This document shows positions 34,018 through 45,215 of a stretch of DNA of 64,000 nucleotides, piece by piece (positions within the stretch are counted from its first letter, which is position 1; each line of letters starts with the position of its first letter). The DNA is from Amia ocellicauda. Its lineage: Eukaryota; Chordata; Actinopteri; Amiiformes; Amiidae. Under the pieces are notes generated by a model that saw only the letters and a list, made by a program, of their open reading frames with translations, had not been told where the DNA came from and ran no database searches. The stretch spans positions 678,501 to 742,500 of the forward strand of contig NC_089864.1 of NCBI RefSeq assembly GCF_036373705.1. The letters run 5' to 3'. The position numbers and the translations under genes were made by a program.

Positions 34018-35020
34018 TACACACCGATCAGACATAACATCATGACCAGCTGCCTAATCTTGTGTAGGTCCCAAAACAGCCCTGACCCATCGAGGCATGG
34101 ACTCCACTAGACCTCTGAAGGTGTGCTGTGGTATCTGGCACCAAGACATCAGCAGCAGATCCTTTAAGTCCTGTAAGTTGCGAGGTGGGGCCTCCATGGA
34201 TCGGACTTGTTTGTCCAGCACATCCCACAGATGCTCGATTGGATTGAGATCTGGGGAAATTGGAGGCCAAGTCAACACCCTGAACTCGTGATTCATCAGA
34301 CCAGGCCACCTTCTTCCATTTGTAAGATAATTTGAATGCTTGGTTTTTCAGTCAATCTAAATAAATAGTCGAACTGAAAACTCATAGGTCAATTGGTTTC
34401 TCTTTTAAGATTCTTTTTAGAGGGAAGATGCGGTCAAGTCACAGATAATAATTTATTTTGACAAAAATAGGAAACTAATATCATTCAATTATATTACTGA
34501 AAATAAGAAATATTAAGCTTCTGCTGGATTACAGTAAGAAACAGATAATACAAGTTTTCTCCTTTGTCCTTTCACAGTACAGCTTATAGGCCAGTCTGGT
34601 CAGGCAGGAAGCGATGTGTCTCTCTCTGTCTCTCCCTCCAGCTCTGTCTTGTGTCTCATTGCAGAATGAAGAAGTTAAGAGATAAACTTCTCTTTGTTTT
34701 CCTTTTTATAAGGTTTCCTTCCAACCAATAGCATTTTGCCACCACCATGACTTGGGTGCTTTATGCTAAAGTAATTTAGAAGTGGGGGGTCCTTTGGTCT
34801 TCTGGACATACAGATAAGGTTACCAGGGGTTACCAGAGGCTACCAGTGGCTACCAGGGAACTTAGATAAAAGGAAGGAAGTCTGTTTCCTCTACCGAACC
34901 AGATGGAACAGAATTTCCCATAGAAAAATACATTCTAACAATATCTTACACATTGCTCCGTGGTCCAGTTCTCACGTGCCCATTGTAGGCGCTTTCGGCA
35001 GTGGACAGGGGTCAGCAAAC
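34018..35020 (-). mobile_element. Tc1-like element split by a solo LTR
   Basis: The left end is TACACACCGATCAGACATAA. 34054-34296 on the minus strand encodes [18 protein letters not shown] and GLVESMPRWVRAVL, the C-terminus of a Tc1 transposase with its catalytic Glu. Tc1 sequence stops at 34320 and resumes at 34951 (ATTGCTCCGTGGTCCAG). The remainder is degraded. Confidence 0.75.
34321..34950 (-). mobile_element. Solo LTR-like insertion, copy 2
   Basis: It has TGTAAGATA and TATCTTACA ends and a 4-bp duplication CATT (34317-34320, 34951-34954) exactly where the host Tc1 reading is interrupted. It matches 24072-24739 closely, with small indels. Flanking 35060-36760 shows no recognised gene; AGGTTCTAATAAGAACCT-like inverted blocks occur near 36330-36390. 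Confidence 0.75.
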
Positions 35021-36761
35021 TCTTTGTGGTTCAGGTAACCAAATTTAATTATAGCTGATTTGGCCGACATCTTCCAGACAGCCACTGCTTCACCTATCTC
35101 CCTCATTCGCTTTTGGGGTGCAGGGAGTGGTGATGTATGATGTCAAATTAGAAATGAGTGAAGTTATTGGTTGCATTTGAAGCGTGACGTTTTACATCCA
35201 ATCACAGTAATTAACAAATACATTAAACAATGCACAGGCAATTTAGTGATATTACCGCAGTTGTGGTCTTGATCGGTCTTGAAATAAAATCCCAAGTCCT
35301 CTTTGTCCGAGACCGAGACAAGACCGGTGCGCTTCCCTATCAGGAGGAGCTGCCCGGTATCTGAAAACAATGGGCTGCCCGACTGAAAATATTAAGCAGC
35401 TCATCCTGTCGGACAGAAGGGACCGTCCGAATGGGCTTCGTCTGTTTTTCAACACTATTGTAATGACTGGGGGTGTCCCTTGACCATTTAGTTGTTATAA
35501 CTAATAGCACTTGAAGATGTGAATTATGCTAATTGGGTGATGTATCAATAATGAGGCTCTAGTCTCTTTTGAGGGAGAGCGCACAAGCCGGCCGTTTGCA
35601 AAACCAGCAGAGATCTAGGAAGCGCCGAATGACAAATAAACCTTCTGCTGTGGCAGTAACTGCTGGAGACCCGTAAGCATCCCCATCCTCCCCTTGAAAA
35701 GCAGTGCCCTCCACCCTTCAACCCGACACATTGGTTTTAGATCTTCGTTTAATATGTTATTGTTTTTATAGATCGCAATAGCTACCAATGCAAAAGCCTT
35801 CACAGGCTAATTTTAAATAGGGATACTTTTGTATTAACTAATTGTATGTATGCACAGTTTTAGCTTTTTATATTGCCTACATGTGGTAGATATTGATAAT
35901 TGTGTGGTATTGTGACTTACACTTTTTGGTGTTATCTGGACCCAACGATTTAATGAACCTTGTTAAAGAGAGACGGGTTAACGTTACACTATTATTACAC
36001 TGTATTAGAAGCTTTCAAACCCTATGTAGCTCGTCCTGTCATCTATGCGTAAATAGCAAATTGGTCTCTATGAAATAACACGGCCAAAATCATTTTAAAT
36101 GTTCATAATTATTACCGGCAGATTTAGCGGCGTGTTCACTGCGCACGCTTACTTTTGCAAGGTAGCTCATTCAAACAAGTAGCTCAGTTTGTCCGAAAAC
36201 CGTGAGCTCCGTGGTGAACACAAGGGATCATTTAATAACCCCTTTTCATCATGATCACTGTTAATTTAAGATGCATGTAAGGTTCTTTAAGGATCATTGT
36301 TTGCAGGGAACCTTGGTAAAAGGTTCTAATAAGAACCTTAAGGGTTCCTCCACAGGATCAACACCAGGAACCCCAAAAAGGTCTAATTAGAACCTTTACT
36401 TATTAGAGTTTAAGTATAGGCTGTACTGTCTTTGTATAAGAAAATATACATGTTTAGGTACATTTTCATTCATTTCTAATACATTTTAGTACATCCCTAT
36501 AACTCTATTAATATGTCACCACAAAGTGGAAAGAGAGCCGAAGATCACAGTAATATGATGGTTTAGCCTTCGTGCTCTGCGCAGTTGGCGCCCCTCTCCG
36601 ATTCCGGAGAAGCAGGCTTGTTTGACGTGACTTGCTTGCTGTCCAATGGCGTCAGTCAAATATATTCACAATGTACCTCCTTTCCGTAATTGCTTCTGAA
36701 AATGCTGCTGCAGCTGCTTTTTTTCCCCCCCCCAGCAGTTGCACTTCAGGGCCACCGTACT

Positions 36762-37096
36762 CCTTCCTCCTGTGGGGCCCCAGTTGGGCAAACTCCTGTT
36801 GAGACCGTGGTGGTCAGCTTGGTGCTCACTGTAAGGCTAGCTGCATGATTAGCACGGTTTCCCATTAGGGCTGAACTTCTCCCAACGCAGGATTGTTCTG
36901 TTACATCAGCCTCAGCCCCAGTATTATTTGATCCTTACATTTTTTAAAACTGAAAATAATGTAATTCAGCTATACTCATTTGCTTTCTTTTCATCGGCAT
37001 GTTTCTCTTAGGCTATTAGGCTGGTGCATTTTGTCAATCATAAGAAGAACACCGTGATCGTGGCGGATGAAAAAGCTGATCCACCAATCCTACCAA
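36762..37096 (+). repeat. Upstream segment with an inverted copy at 55991-56325
   Basis: Blocks such as CTCACTGTAAGGCTAGCTGC, CATCAGCC, TTTGATCCTTACAT and CATTTGCTTTCTTTTCAT occur in the same order on the opposite strand at 55991-56325. It ends about 145 bases before the X box of the beta gene. It may be promoter-proximal sequence duplicated in inverted orientation, or an ordinary dispersed repeat. Confidence 0.65.
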
Positions 37097-37239
37097 TAAT
37101 TGCACTGCTTCAGATTCACCTATAATATAACAGAAATGCTATTTTTTTTTCGAAATGTATAATTAATGACTTTTAATATACACCACATCACTGTGACATT
37201 TTCAAACCCTCTGTGCTGCACAGTGACAGCTCCACCCTA

Positions 37240-37283
37240 CCCAGTAACAGATGACGCGGCCCGCCGGGCGCCGCTGATTGGTG
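37240..37283 (+). promoter_or_regulatory. X, X2 and Y boxes of the MHC class II beta promoter
   Basis: CCCAGTAACAGATG at 37240-37253 matches the X1 consensus, overlapping TGACG (37252-37256, the CREB-type X2 half-site). CTGATTGGTG at 37274-37283 is a perfect Y box, 34 bp from the X start. The start codon follows 62 bases after the Y box. The stretch 37250-37380 is rich in CpG, unlike its AT-rich surroundings. RFX, CREB and NF-Y with CIITA act on such modules in vertebrates. Confidence 0.9.
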
Positions 37284-37344
37284 CGCTGGCGGTGCGCTGG
37301 CTGTATATGCGGCTGTGCGCGCAGCTGCTCTCAGTGCTGCAGGG

Positions 37345-37408
37345 ATGGACGCGTCTGCGTTGCGCTGCGGGTTTGCGCTGCTTGTGCTCTCACTTGCTAT
37401 TGGAGCTG
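37345..37408 (+). CDS. Class II beta exon 1 (signal peptide)
   Basis: Encodes [20 protein letters not shown], then A and one base. The donor is GTAAGA at 37409. The start sits in AGGGATGG, the only ATG near the promoter that opens a signal peptide. Confidence 0.9.
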
Positions 37409-40400
37409 GTAAGACTCCTGTTATTTTCATATCCTTTGACTTTCTTTAGCTGAACAGGACGTATAACTTTAGTGTTACTGAATTAAAATGAAATCTGTTA
37501 TTGTATCCTAGACTTGTGCTATATAGAAAAAGTCTTTTTCAACATCTTCCTAAAATGCATACATAATGTAAGTGTAACTATGTATTTTAAAACCGTGATC
37601 TATAGCTCCGTGAAATTGGCACCCCATGTGTTGAAAATAATATTTTTTCATTCGTTTTTCCCGCCATAAACATCGTTTGTGCCGGTATGGTTTCTGAAAT
37701 ATTAAACCTGATATTTTATGAGCTGTGACGTCACTCAACACCCCATCACCGAAATAGTCTCTTTAGTGTGTCCTGCGTTGATTCAAGTTTACATTGCCAT
37801 TGTACCCCACTGACCCAAATTATACATTTATTTCACTGTACTTTTCAAATGCAATATATTATCACGCACTACTTAATACTCCGTAATGGGCTCATTATAC
37901 ATCTAGGCTTTGTTAAAGACCCGGGATATTCATTTTTTAATTTACTTTGATTAACATTTAATCTTACGAAATGTATGTATTGATGTGTTGTTTTTGAAAT
38001 GTGTGTTTTTCCGTGTAGATGGATATATGCACCATTCACAGCGGGAGTGTCGGTTCAGCTCAAAGAGCCTGGATGGCCTGGAGTTCATTGACAGATATAT
38101 TTTTAACAAGCTGGAGTACATCCGATACAACAGCACTCTGAACCAGTTCATTGGCTACACCGAGCACGGAGTGAAGAACGCAGAGAGACTGAACAAGGAT
38201 CCAGCTGAGCTGGCAGGACTCCTCTCTAACCGGGATGCATACTGCAAGCCCAACGCTGGACTCTACTACAACATCATACTGGATAAGACAGGTGAGCGAC
38301 AGACTCCATTAGAAGTCGGAAAAAGTAAACGTTCATTTATACCTCTCCTTGTGTAATGTAAATTCAACACCTTGTTTTTTGTGAGATCGATAGAGGAGTA
38401 GAAGTCGTCATCGTAATACTGCTCAACAACATCCTCCGTTAAAAATATATACACATAATATTAAGAATATGAATGCAAGTCGTATTCATAAAGGAAGTTT
38501 AATGTTAGGGTATATTAAATCTGCTTGATAAGTGTTTTTTATTTGTATTCGTTGTCCCTTATTGAGGTTGTTAATACAGAGGATTGCATTAGTATTCACC
38601 TTGCAAGGACTTTTGCACTTTGGATTATGTTACAATCTGGAATTAATTCTGATTTTATTGGGATACTTTCCCTTTGATTAACCCCACATACACGCCTTGA
38701 AGCTGTAAAATGTGCTTATTGCAAAACAAAAGTTAATTTAAAAACGGAGATGTGTTAGTCGAATAAGTATTCGCCCCCCGAGTCAATACTTCTGTAACGG
38801 CGTGACTCGGGTGTGAGGAACCCAGGTGCGGAGATGAGGGAGTCCAGGGACAGGGGGTCAGTGCCGGCAGAAGCGCTGTCCAGCAGGATCCGAGGGCGAG
38901 GTCGAGGAGGCAGGCAAGGGTTAACGAGGAGGCGAATCGTGTCAGGAGGGACACGAGGGTCAAGGAACAGGCAATCAATGAACAAGAGGGAACACTGAGA
39001 CTAGCAACTGGAGAGAAGACTAGATTTAGCAATAAGATGTGACCAGGGGGTTTATACACAGGGCAGGAGACGGAGGGTCATGGGTGCTGGGCAGAGCTGA
39101 GGGAGCTGAGGGAGCTGAGGGAGGGCACTGGGGATGAGGAATGTGGAATGACCGGTGCATGGGGTTAGAACTCGGGTGGTGATGACCTCTGGTGGCGAGT
39201 TGGAGAAGTGCAGGGGGAAACCGAGAAACTTTGTAGAACCAACTTCTTCAATTCCAGCTGTGAGTCTTTTGGGGTAAGTCTCTATCAGCCTTGCACATCC
39301 GACTCCTGTAATTTTTAACCCATTCTTCTTGGCACAATTGCTGAACCTCTGGTTGGATGGGCAACTTTCAAGTCTTGCCACAGATTCTCAGTTGGATTGA
39401 GGTCTGGGCTTTGACTGGGCCATTCTTGTGTTTAAACCACTCCAGTGTAGTCTTGTCTGTGTGTTTTTATGAGCATTGTCCTGCTGAAAGGTGAACCTCT
39501 GCCCCAGTCCCAGGTCTCTTGGAGACTGAAGCAGGTCCTAAAAACCAGGGGGGTGGGGAGGGACTTATGCGTTCAACTGTACATTAATACAACATTATAA
39601 CAAAATGAATGAGTGTTTGAAATGTAGAAGGATCAATCACTGATTTGCATATTTCCCATTTCATTCTTCAGCTGAACCCTACATTCGGCTCCGGTCTGAG
39701 AAGCCCTTCAGTCCGAAGCACCCGGCCATGCTGGTCTGCAGTGTGTTTGGCTTCTACCCTAAACCGATCAAGGTGACCTGGCTGAGAAACGGGCGGACCG
39801 TGGGCTCGGACGTGACGTCCACAGAGGAGCTGTCCGACGGAGACTGGTACTATCAGATCCACTCTCACCTGGAGTACACGCCAGAGTCTGGGGAGACCAT
39901 CTCCTGCAAGGTGGAGCACGGCAGCTTTCCTCAGCCCAGAGAGGTGAAATGGGGTAAGATGTTGAGCCACACCAGGAGCAGTCCTTTTAATTTAGACACT
40001 ATTGGGAGTGGGAACGTGCCTGTCTGGTCTGTTGCTTTAAGTATGTTTGAGATATACGTTTTTGGGAAAGGTCTGGTATATCTTCCCACTGCACTGTTAC
40101 TAAGGTTAAATCTCAGAAGTGTCTGATAATGAAGTACTGGCTGAAATGAAACGTTGTTCCAGATCCCTCGATGCCCGGGTCTGACAGGAACAAGGTGATT
40201 ATCGGGGCGTCTGGTCTGGTGCTGGGTCTTGTCATTGCAGCTGCGGGGGGAGTCTACTACAAGAAGAAATCCACAGGTGAGAGCTGAAGGGGCAAAGACA
40301 TGACTGTCCTGCTGTTTAACCTTGTCATGCCATAAAACATTAATTTTAATTGCTCTTTGGAGGCATTTATTCTTTAATGTATTCTTTAAACAGTGAGTAA

Positions 40401-40793
40401 CAAGTCAGTGATACATTTGATGGTTAAATTTAGAATTGGCTGTGGATTTGAAAATTTCAACATTTAATTCCAAGCTAAACATGATGTATTAATTTAATTA
40501 TTTTGTTTATTGATTTATAGTAATGAGTTTTATTTTGTTTTGTTTTTGCTCTGCTTAAAATGGTTAAATGGCTGTTTAAGTTTTCTTTACATCATTAAAA
40601 ATCTTGAATGAATTAATAGCATGTGGCATAAAGTAAAGATACACTGAAATGGGAACAGAAAATAAGCTCCTGTGCAGAAACTAATCCTATTCAATATCCT
40701 GCTCCTGTGCAGGAATGATACAAAGATCTGATTTCTTACAGACCTCTCCACTTCTTTTCTCTTTCAGGGCGCATTCTGGTGCCAACCGCTTAA
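37345..40793 (+). CDS. MHC class II beta chain (complete, 5 coding exons)
   Basis: Joined exons 37345-37408, 38019-38291, 39672-39953, 40163-40276 and 40768-40793 give 252 residues, with phase 1 GT-AG introns throughout. Residues 1-21 are the signal peptide. The beta-1 domain (22-112) has C32 and C97, an NST glycosylation site at N59, and the family motifs [12 protein letters not shown] and [11 protein letters not shown]. The beta-2 domain (113-206) is an Ig C1 fold with C135, C191 and [16 protein letters not shown], close to the teleost DA type. The connecting and membrane segment has GxxGLVLGLV spacing. The tail is [15 protein letters not shown]. At the positions of HLA-DRB W61 and H81 it has Leu79 and Pro99, while N82 is kept (N100). 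No frameshift is present. It should pair with the alpha chain encoded at 4091. Confidence 0.94.
38019..38291 (+). CDS. Class II beta exon 2 (beta-1 domain)
   Basis: The acceptor is TTTTCCGTGTAG at 38018 and the donor GTGAGC at 38292. The 91 codons encode the sheet-and-helix peptide-binding half-domain. Confidence 0.94.
38600..39570 (-). mobile_element. Tc1-like fragment with an insertion, in intron 2 of the beta gene
   Basis: 38600-38791 and 39228-39570 read as one Tc1-like element in antisense (GTCAATACTT joins TTGTAGAACC; then GAGTCTTTTGGGGTAAGTCT, CAAGTCTTGCCACAGATTCT, TTGTCCTGCTGAAAGGTGAA). It is interrupted at 38792-39227, and no intact frame remains. Confidence 0.7.
38792..39227. mobile_element. 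GC-rich insertion in the Tc1 fragment, probably a solo LTR
   Basis: The 436-bp insert is bracketed by ACTT (38788-38791, 39228-39231), a 4-bp duplication that restores the Tc1 sequence when one copy is removed. It starts CTGTAACGGCGTGACTCGGG, contains a TTTATACA box near 39050, and is much richer in G and C than its surroundings. A 10-base AGCTGAGGG unit repeats three times near 39095-39125. Confidence 0.6.
39672..39953 (+). CDS. Class II beta exon 3 (beta-2 Ig domain)
   Basis: The acceptor is TTCATTCTTCAG at 39671 and the donor GTAAGA at 39954. The 94 codons hold the C1-set cysteine pair and the region equivalent to the CD4-contact loop. Confidence 0.95.
40163..40276 (+). CDS. Class II beta exon 4 (connecting peptide and membrane segment)
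   Basis: The acceptor is GTTGTTCCAG at 40162 and the donor GTGAGA at 40277. It encodes [20 protein letters not shown] followed by [10 protein letters not shown]. It is very similar to the exon at 61855-61971. Confidence 0.93.
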
Positions 40794-40794
40794 G
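40768..40794 (+). CDS. Class II beta exon 5 (cytoplasmic tail end)
   Basis: 27 bases between CTCTTTCAG and GTAAAA encode GRILVPTA and the TAA at 40791-40793. The opposite-strand gene has an exon of the same length at 61437-61463. Confidence 0.88.
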
Positions 40795-40907
40795 GTAAAA
40801 CATATTTGTGTTAGTAATTATAACAGACCAACCTGAGTAAAATGTCACCTGATAAAATGAGATTTAGTCAGACATTGTGAGACACATAGCCTTCTAAATA
40901 TATATCT

Positions 40908-42196
40908 ATCTCTCCATCCATTATCAATCACCGCTTTATCCTGTAGAGGGTTTTGGTGAACCAGAGCCCAACCTGGCAGACACAGGGCTCACCTGGATGG
41001 GACACCAGGCCATCACAGGGCAGCACTCACTCACACTCACGCACGCACGCACTCGCTCACTCCAGTGGCCATATTGTCCAGGGACAGAAGTACAGTGCCT
41101 ATAACGCAACACATGGAAGGGGAGATACAACAGAGGTGTTTATTGTTTAAACTTTTATTTATAACTGTAAACATGTTTACGCATTGTTAGTTATATTTTA
41201 CTAACACGCTGTCATTAATATTACTGTATTATCTGATTAAGTGTAGGCTAGATTTAATTTCAGTTAAATATGAATTGTCGTACCTGTCAATTCTTGATTT
41301 TCAACATTATACTAACTAATAATTAATTTTTTTTTTTAACCTGATCCAATTTGCTCTGCCTCTTAATTTAATTTGAACCCGTATTTACTATGCATTATTC
41401 AGTATTATTGTAATTACTTTGATTAGTTCTGAAGTTATCATGCTTAATTTCCTACTGTAACTTATTAAAGTTAACTTATACTGTATGTAGGCCTATAGTT
41501 TATAACAATTGTACTTCACATGCACAAATACAGGCATCAATAAATAGTTGCAAATTTAAAATTAAACTAAATAACTGGTTATTCTAGTAGTTCTGTACAG
41601 CTTGAACTGATCTTCGTGTTATAAAACCTATTTTAAAACCTGTATTAAGATATAGTATTATTTATTGAAAGGTGAGGCCATTCCTCAATGAGTCTTCACA
41701 ATACCTGCATATCTGTACAATACATAGGCAAGTGGATGGATAATATTATATATATTCTAATAAGTATAATATTATATGATAACCCTCAAACGACTTTTTC
41801 ACACTTTCACAGACATGGAGCATACAACTGTTGTAAAAAATGAAATTGTATCTTAATATAAATTTTAATTTAAAAATACAGTATATTACTTTCAATTAGT
41901 AAATTGACATTAATAAAGTTTGTTTTATGAGGCCTAACCTTCAGAAGACATAGCATGTAAAACAATATCTCGCATAGCTTACTTAGCATGGCATCATACA
42001 TAACTCCACACCTGGGCAAGATAGCGTTTCTGTTTATATACCAAAATGACGGCATTTGCAGCCTGTCTTTGGGATGTGAGAGGAAACTGCTTCACGCAGA
42101 GAAAGCCATACAGACACGGGGAGAACAGACCCGCTGCACACAGACAGACACCCAACACTGGAAACAAACCAGGATCCCAGGAGCTGTGAGGCCATA
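40908..42196. repeat. Fish interspersed repeat split into two parts
   Basis: 40908-41092 carries the left half (CCATCCATTATC, CAGGCCATCACAGGGCAGCA) and 42056-42196 the right half (TCTTTGGGATGTGAGAGGAA, GACACGGGGAGAACA, CCCAGGAGCTGTGAGG) of the family also seen at 13290. The 960 bases between them are AT-rich, with no recognised ends. Confidence 0.5.
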
Positions 42197-42202
42197 TACA
42201 CA

Positions 42203-42370
42203 CACTACTGGTCAAAAGTTTTAGAACACCCCAATTTTTCCAGTTTGTATTGAAATGTAAGCAGTTCAAGTCCAGTGAATCACCTGAAATGGTACAAAGG
42301 AAAATAAACTGCCAGAGGTTAAAGAAAAAGTTTGTTACCAAAAACTGAACAATGTCCATTTCAGAATTAT
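42203..42370 (+). mobile_element. 5' end of a Tc1-like element
   Basis: CACTACTGGTCAAAAGTTTT followed by AGAACACCCC is the terminal repeat of a common fish Tc1 family. No matching right end was found, so only the end survives. It lies in the last intron of the beta gene. Confidence 0.6.
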
Positions 42371-43009
42371 ATACTGTTACTCCACCCTCTTAAGCATTAT
42401 TTTTCAGTGTTACACGCAGCTCCTGTGCATAGAAGTGACACAGTATTCCTACAATGCGCACATCGTTTGAAAGATTATTCTCTTGGCTACTAGTGTTTCA
42501 TTCTCAAACGCATTCGCTTCTACCAAAACGTGTCTGCTCTCGTTTTGATTAGTAGACCGTCTGGTTCCAGAATGTTATTGTCAATATTTTCTGAGATTTT
42601 GTATTCATACTCAGATTAAGCATTCCCCACCCCCCCATTTTGTGTATAAAAAACACATTTTTCACATCAGAGAATGATTCACATCTTTAGAAAGCTGAGA
42701 GTCTCCGCTCTCATGGGATGCCAAACACTTGGTAAGCAACAACAGTGAGGAGTACACATGGGATTAAAGAGAAGCACAGGAGTTGGTGCCTTTTTAAGGG
42801 ACCAGAGGGGTTTGTCAGCTTAAGGGGTTACATTTTGTTAAAGATTCCATGATTTATCTCCAATTTGTTTTTGTTCTATGCTTTTAATTTCAGAGTACAT
42901 TGAGAAAATAAAAACTAGAAAAATGGAGGTGTGCGCGTGTGTGTGTGTGTAGCTGACGGCATCACCCAGAAGATAAATCCACTTACTTCTGTAATCCTGT
43001 TTCTTACAG

Positions 43010-43260
43010 GTTGTTCAGAGCCACAGGTAAACAGAATTCTCCAGGGAAGGAGGACCTCCAGGAGCTGAGCTGTGGACAGGGGTTTCATCTTGCTTACGTT
43101 GAGATAAATATTACAGAAATTGACAATCCTACAAAATAACAATTGCAATAATATACAAAACTGTTCTGTCTTGTCTTGGAATTATGTGTCCTCTTTATGT
43201 AAAGTGAAGAGATACTTTGACTGTGGAGGGGTAATAAAACAATGCTTCAGGGATCACGGA
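43010..43260 (+). other. Class II beta 3'UTR exon and polyadenylation site
   Basis: CCTGTTTCTTACAG ends at 43009 and pairs with the GTAAAA donor at 40795. AATAAA lies at 43233-43238, with another at 43787-43792. A separate 3'UTR exon is usual for fish class II beta genes. The rest of 43260-45060 is AT-rich with poly-T and poly-A tracts (43277, 43426) and no recognised gene. Confidence 0.6.
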
Positions 43261-45066
43261 ATATAGCCAAAGGTGTGTGTTTTTTTTTTTTTTCTTTGTT
43301 TTAGCTATTAATTATACAAATAAATTAATCAAATATATAGGAATAGGCTGAACATCATTGAAACCTATGTAAAATAGTAACAATGTGGCCTTTTCCAATG
43401 TTCTGCTTTATTTTAAAAATAGTAAAAAAAAAAAAAAAAAAAGAATCTCTTAGTGTTGGACTGATTGTGATCCTGACTAAATCAAAACTATTTTAATTCA
43501 CACAACTAAATAGAGGGAAAGTAATTTGAGTTCCACATATTTGTTGACTCTAGATAGATGTATATTTGTTTGACTTCACAAAAGGCGGGACATTTTAGTC
43601 TGTAGCAAATAGCTTTAAAAAATAGTTAAGTTTAAAAAGCAGATAATTATTGTTTTAAGTTGAGAGCAATTAAGTGCTACTTAAAACTTATGTAAATATT
43701 CATAATTATGATTTATAAATTTCCTTTTCTTGTACAATGTCAACTATTAATACAAAGCTGATCTTTGGTCCTTGTATCTCACTTGTAATAAAATGACTTT
43801 ACTAACAATGTGTGAGAGCTTCAGTGCCTGAACACGTAACAAGACAACACTCTGAATGTGTTTTTCTAAGGTTTTCCAATCAAATACAGTGCAAAAATGT
43901 TTAAATTAACCTTGTGTTTGACATTCTGCGAGATTCAGAGGACACCATCATATTTTCATCTGGGAAGCAATTGCAGAAGCAATTTTAGCTGTTACTAGAA
44001 ACCAAGCATCAATAACTTCAAATATCAATTAGGCAGAAGTATTTGGAACCGTAAAGTAAACTGACTGATTGCTCTACTGATTCTGCATTTACTAATTAAA
44101 TTCCCACTAAAGTACTCTGAAGAGTTAAAATCTATCTCTGCACATAGTCAATCAAAGCCCAGAAAAAACAAAAGAATTCAGAGCCTTCAACTGGAATTCC
44201 CCAAGCAGTGCTGTCTACTCTCAGCTGCTGACCACGGCTCAGTGTGTTTCCCATTGTCTGCAGTCTGCAGTAAAGCCAGGCTCTCAGTTCCTCCTTCAGT
44301 AGCTCTGTCTTCAGTGTCCCTGCTAATATGAAGGTGTCTCCAAACAGAGCTGTGTAATGCTGACACAAACTTCAGTGCTAAAGGATCTTCATGATGGAGT
44401 CTCTTTAGAGATGACCTGGCAACCCACAGGAAAAAGATTAAAGAACAGTGCTGAGTCAAAACTCCAGGTTGCAGCTGAGCTGTCTGCACAATAACACACG
44501 CTATTCCAAACACTTAATCACAAATGTCACACAGGGGAATACAGTTCAAAGACTGAAAGCAGACAGCCAAGGTACAAAGTTAATATATAAATGTGTATTT
44601 ATTAAATTACTCTCTTCAGTGATATTAAAATCTTCGATATGCATCTTTATGTGCTGTGTACTGCAATGAATATTCTGGTCAGGTGCTGCACAGATCAAAA
44701 CCCAGACTGCAAGAGGGGCGATGAGTCTAGATTGATATAAACCTTCCATGGAGTACTGGGTTTGGGATTTGACTTTGGCAGATAGGGCGATTTTTTGATT
44801 GAATCTGTGCTTAGATAATTGTAGAGACTCATTTGCCAAACATTTAATTTCTATATTCCATATGTTGCCTCTTTCTAGATTTTCACCTATTTAGTTATTT
44901 CAGTTGCTTTCAGTAAATGGAAGCAATTATTCCCTTGGAGCCAAAACCTTTGAAAATCAGTGTTGCTTTCACTTTGAATACTCAGGGGTTCAAAGGAAAG
45001 CTGGATTGCAGAAGCAGCTCTTGAGTTTCACTGACCTCACTGAGCAGGACTGTTTACAATGAATCA

Positions 45067-45102
45067 GAGAGGGTCTTTGCTGCAGCATCACTAGTTGCCA
45101 AG
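45067..45102 (-). promoter_or_regulatory. X-box-like module downstream of the beta gene
   Basis: On the minus strand CTTGGCAACTAGTGATG (45102-45086) resembles an RFX/X box joined to a TGATG X2-like half-site. CTGATTCATT, a degenerate Y box, begins 35 bases after the X start, the same spacing as in the alpha promoter. A paralogous module is at 48797-48832. No exon 1 was found downstream on that strand, so this may be chance or a relic. Confidence 0.3.
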
Positions 45103-45215
45103 CAGACGAGGTGAAGGCAGTGCTCACAGCTCACAGCCTTGCTATTGAACCTGAGTCTGTGTCCCCACACAAAATGGCATTAGGAATATTAAAACCCTAC
45201 AACCCACAGAGGTTA

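Noticed and set aside
38733..39059. 108-codon frame on the minus strand in the beta intron
   Set aside because: It lies in the GC-rich LTR-like insertion and has no domain or partner exon.
39668..39970. 100-codon antisense open frame
   Set aside because: It is the shadow of class II beta exon 3.
44132..44513. Two overlapping minus-strand open frames (78 and 108 codons)
   Set aside because: No known domain, signal peptide or splice-site pattern; neither frame is clearly favoured.
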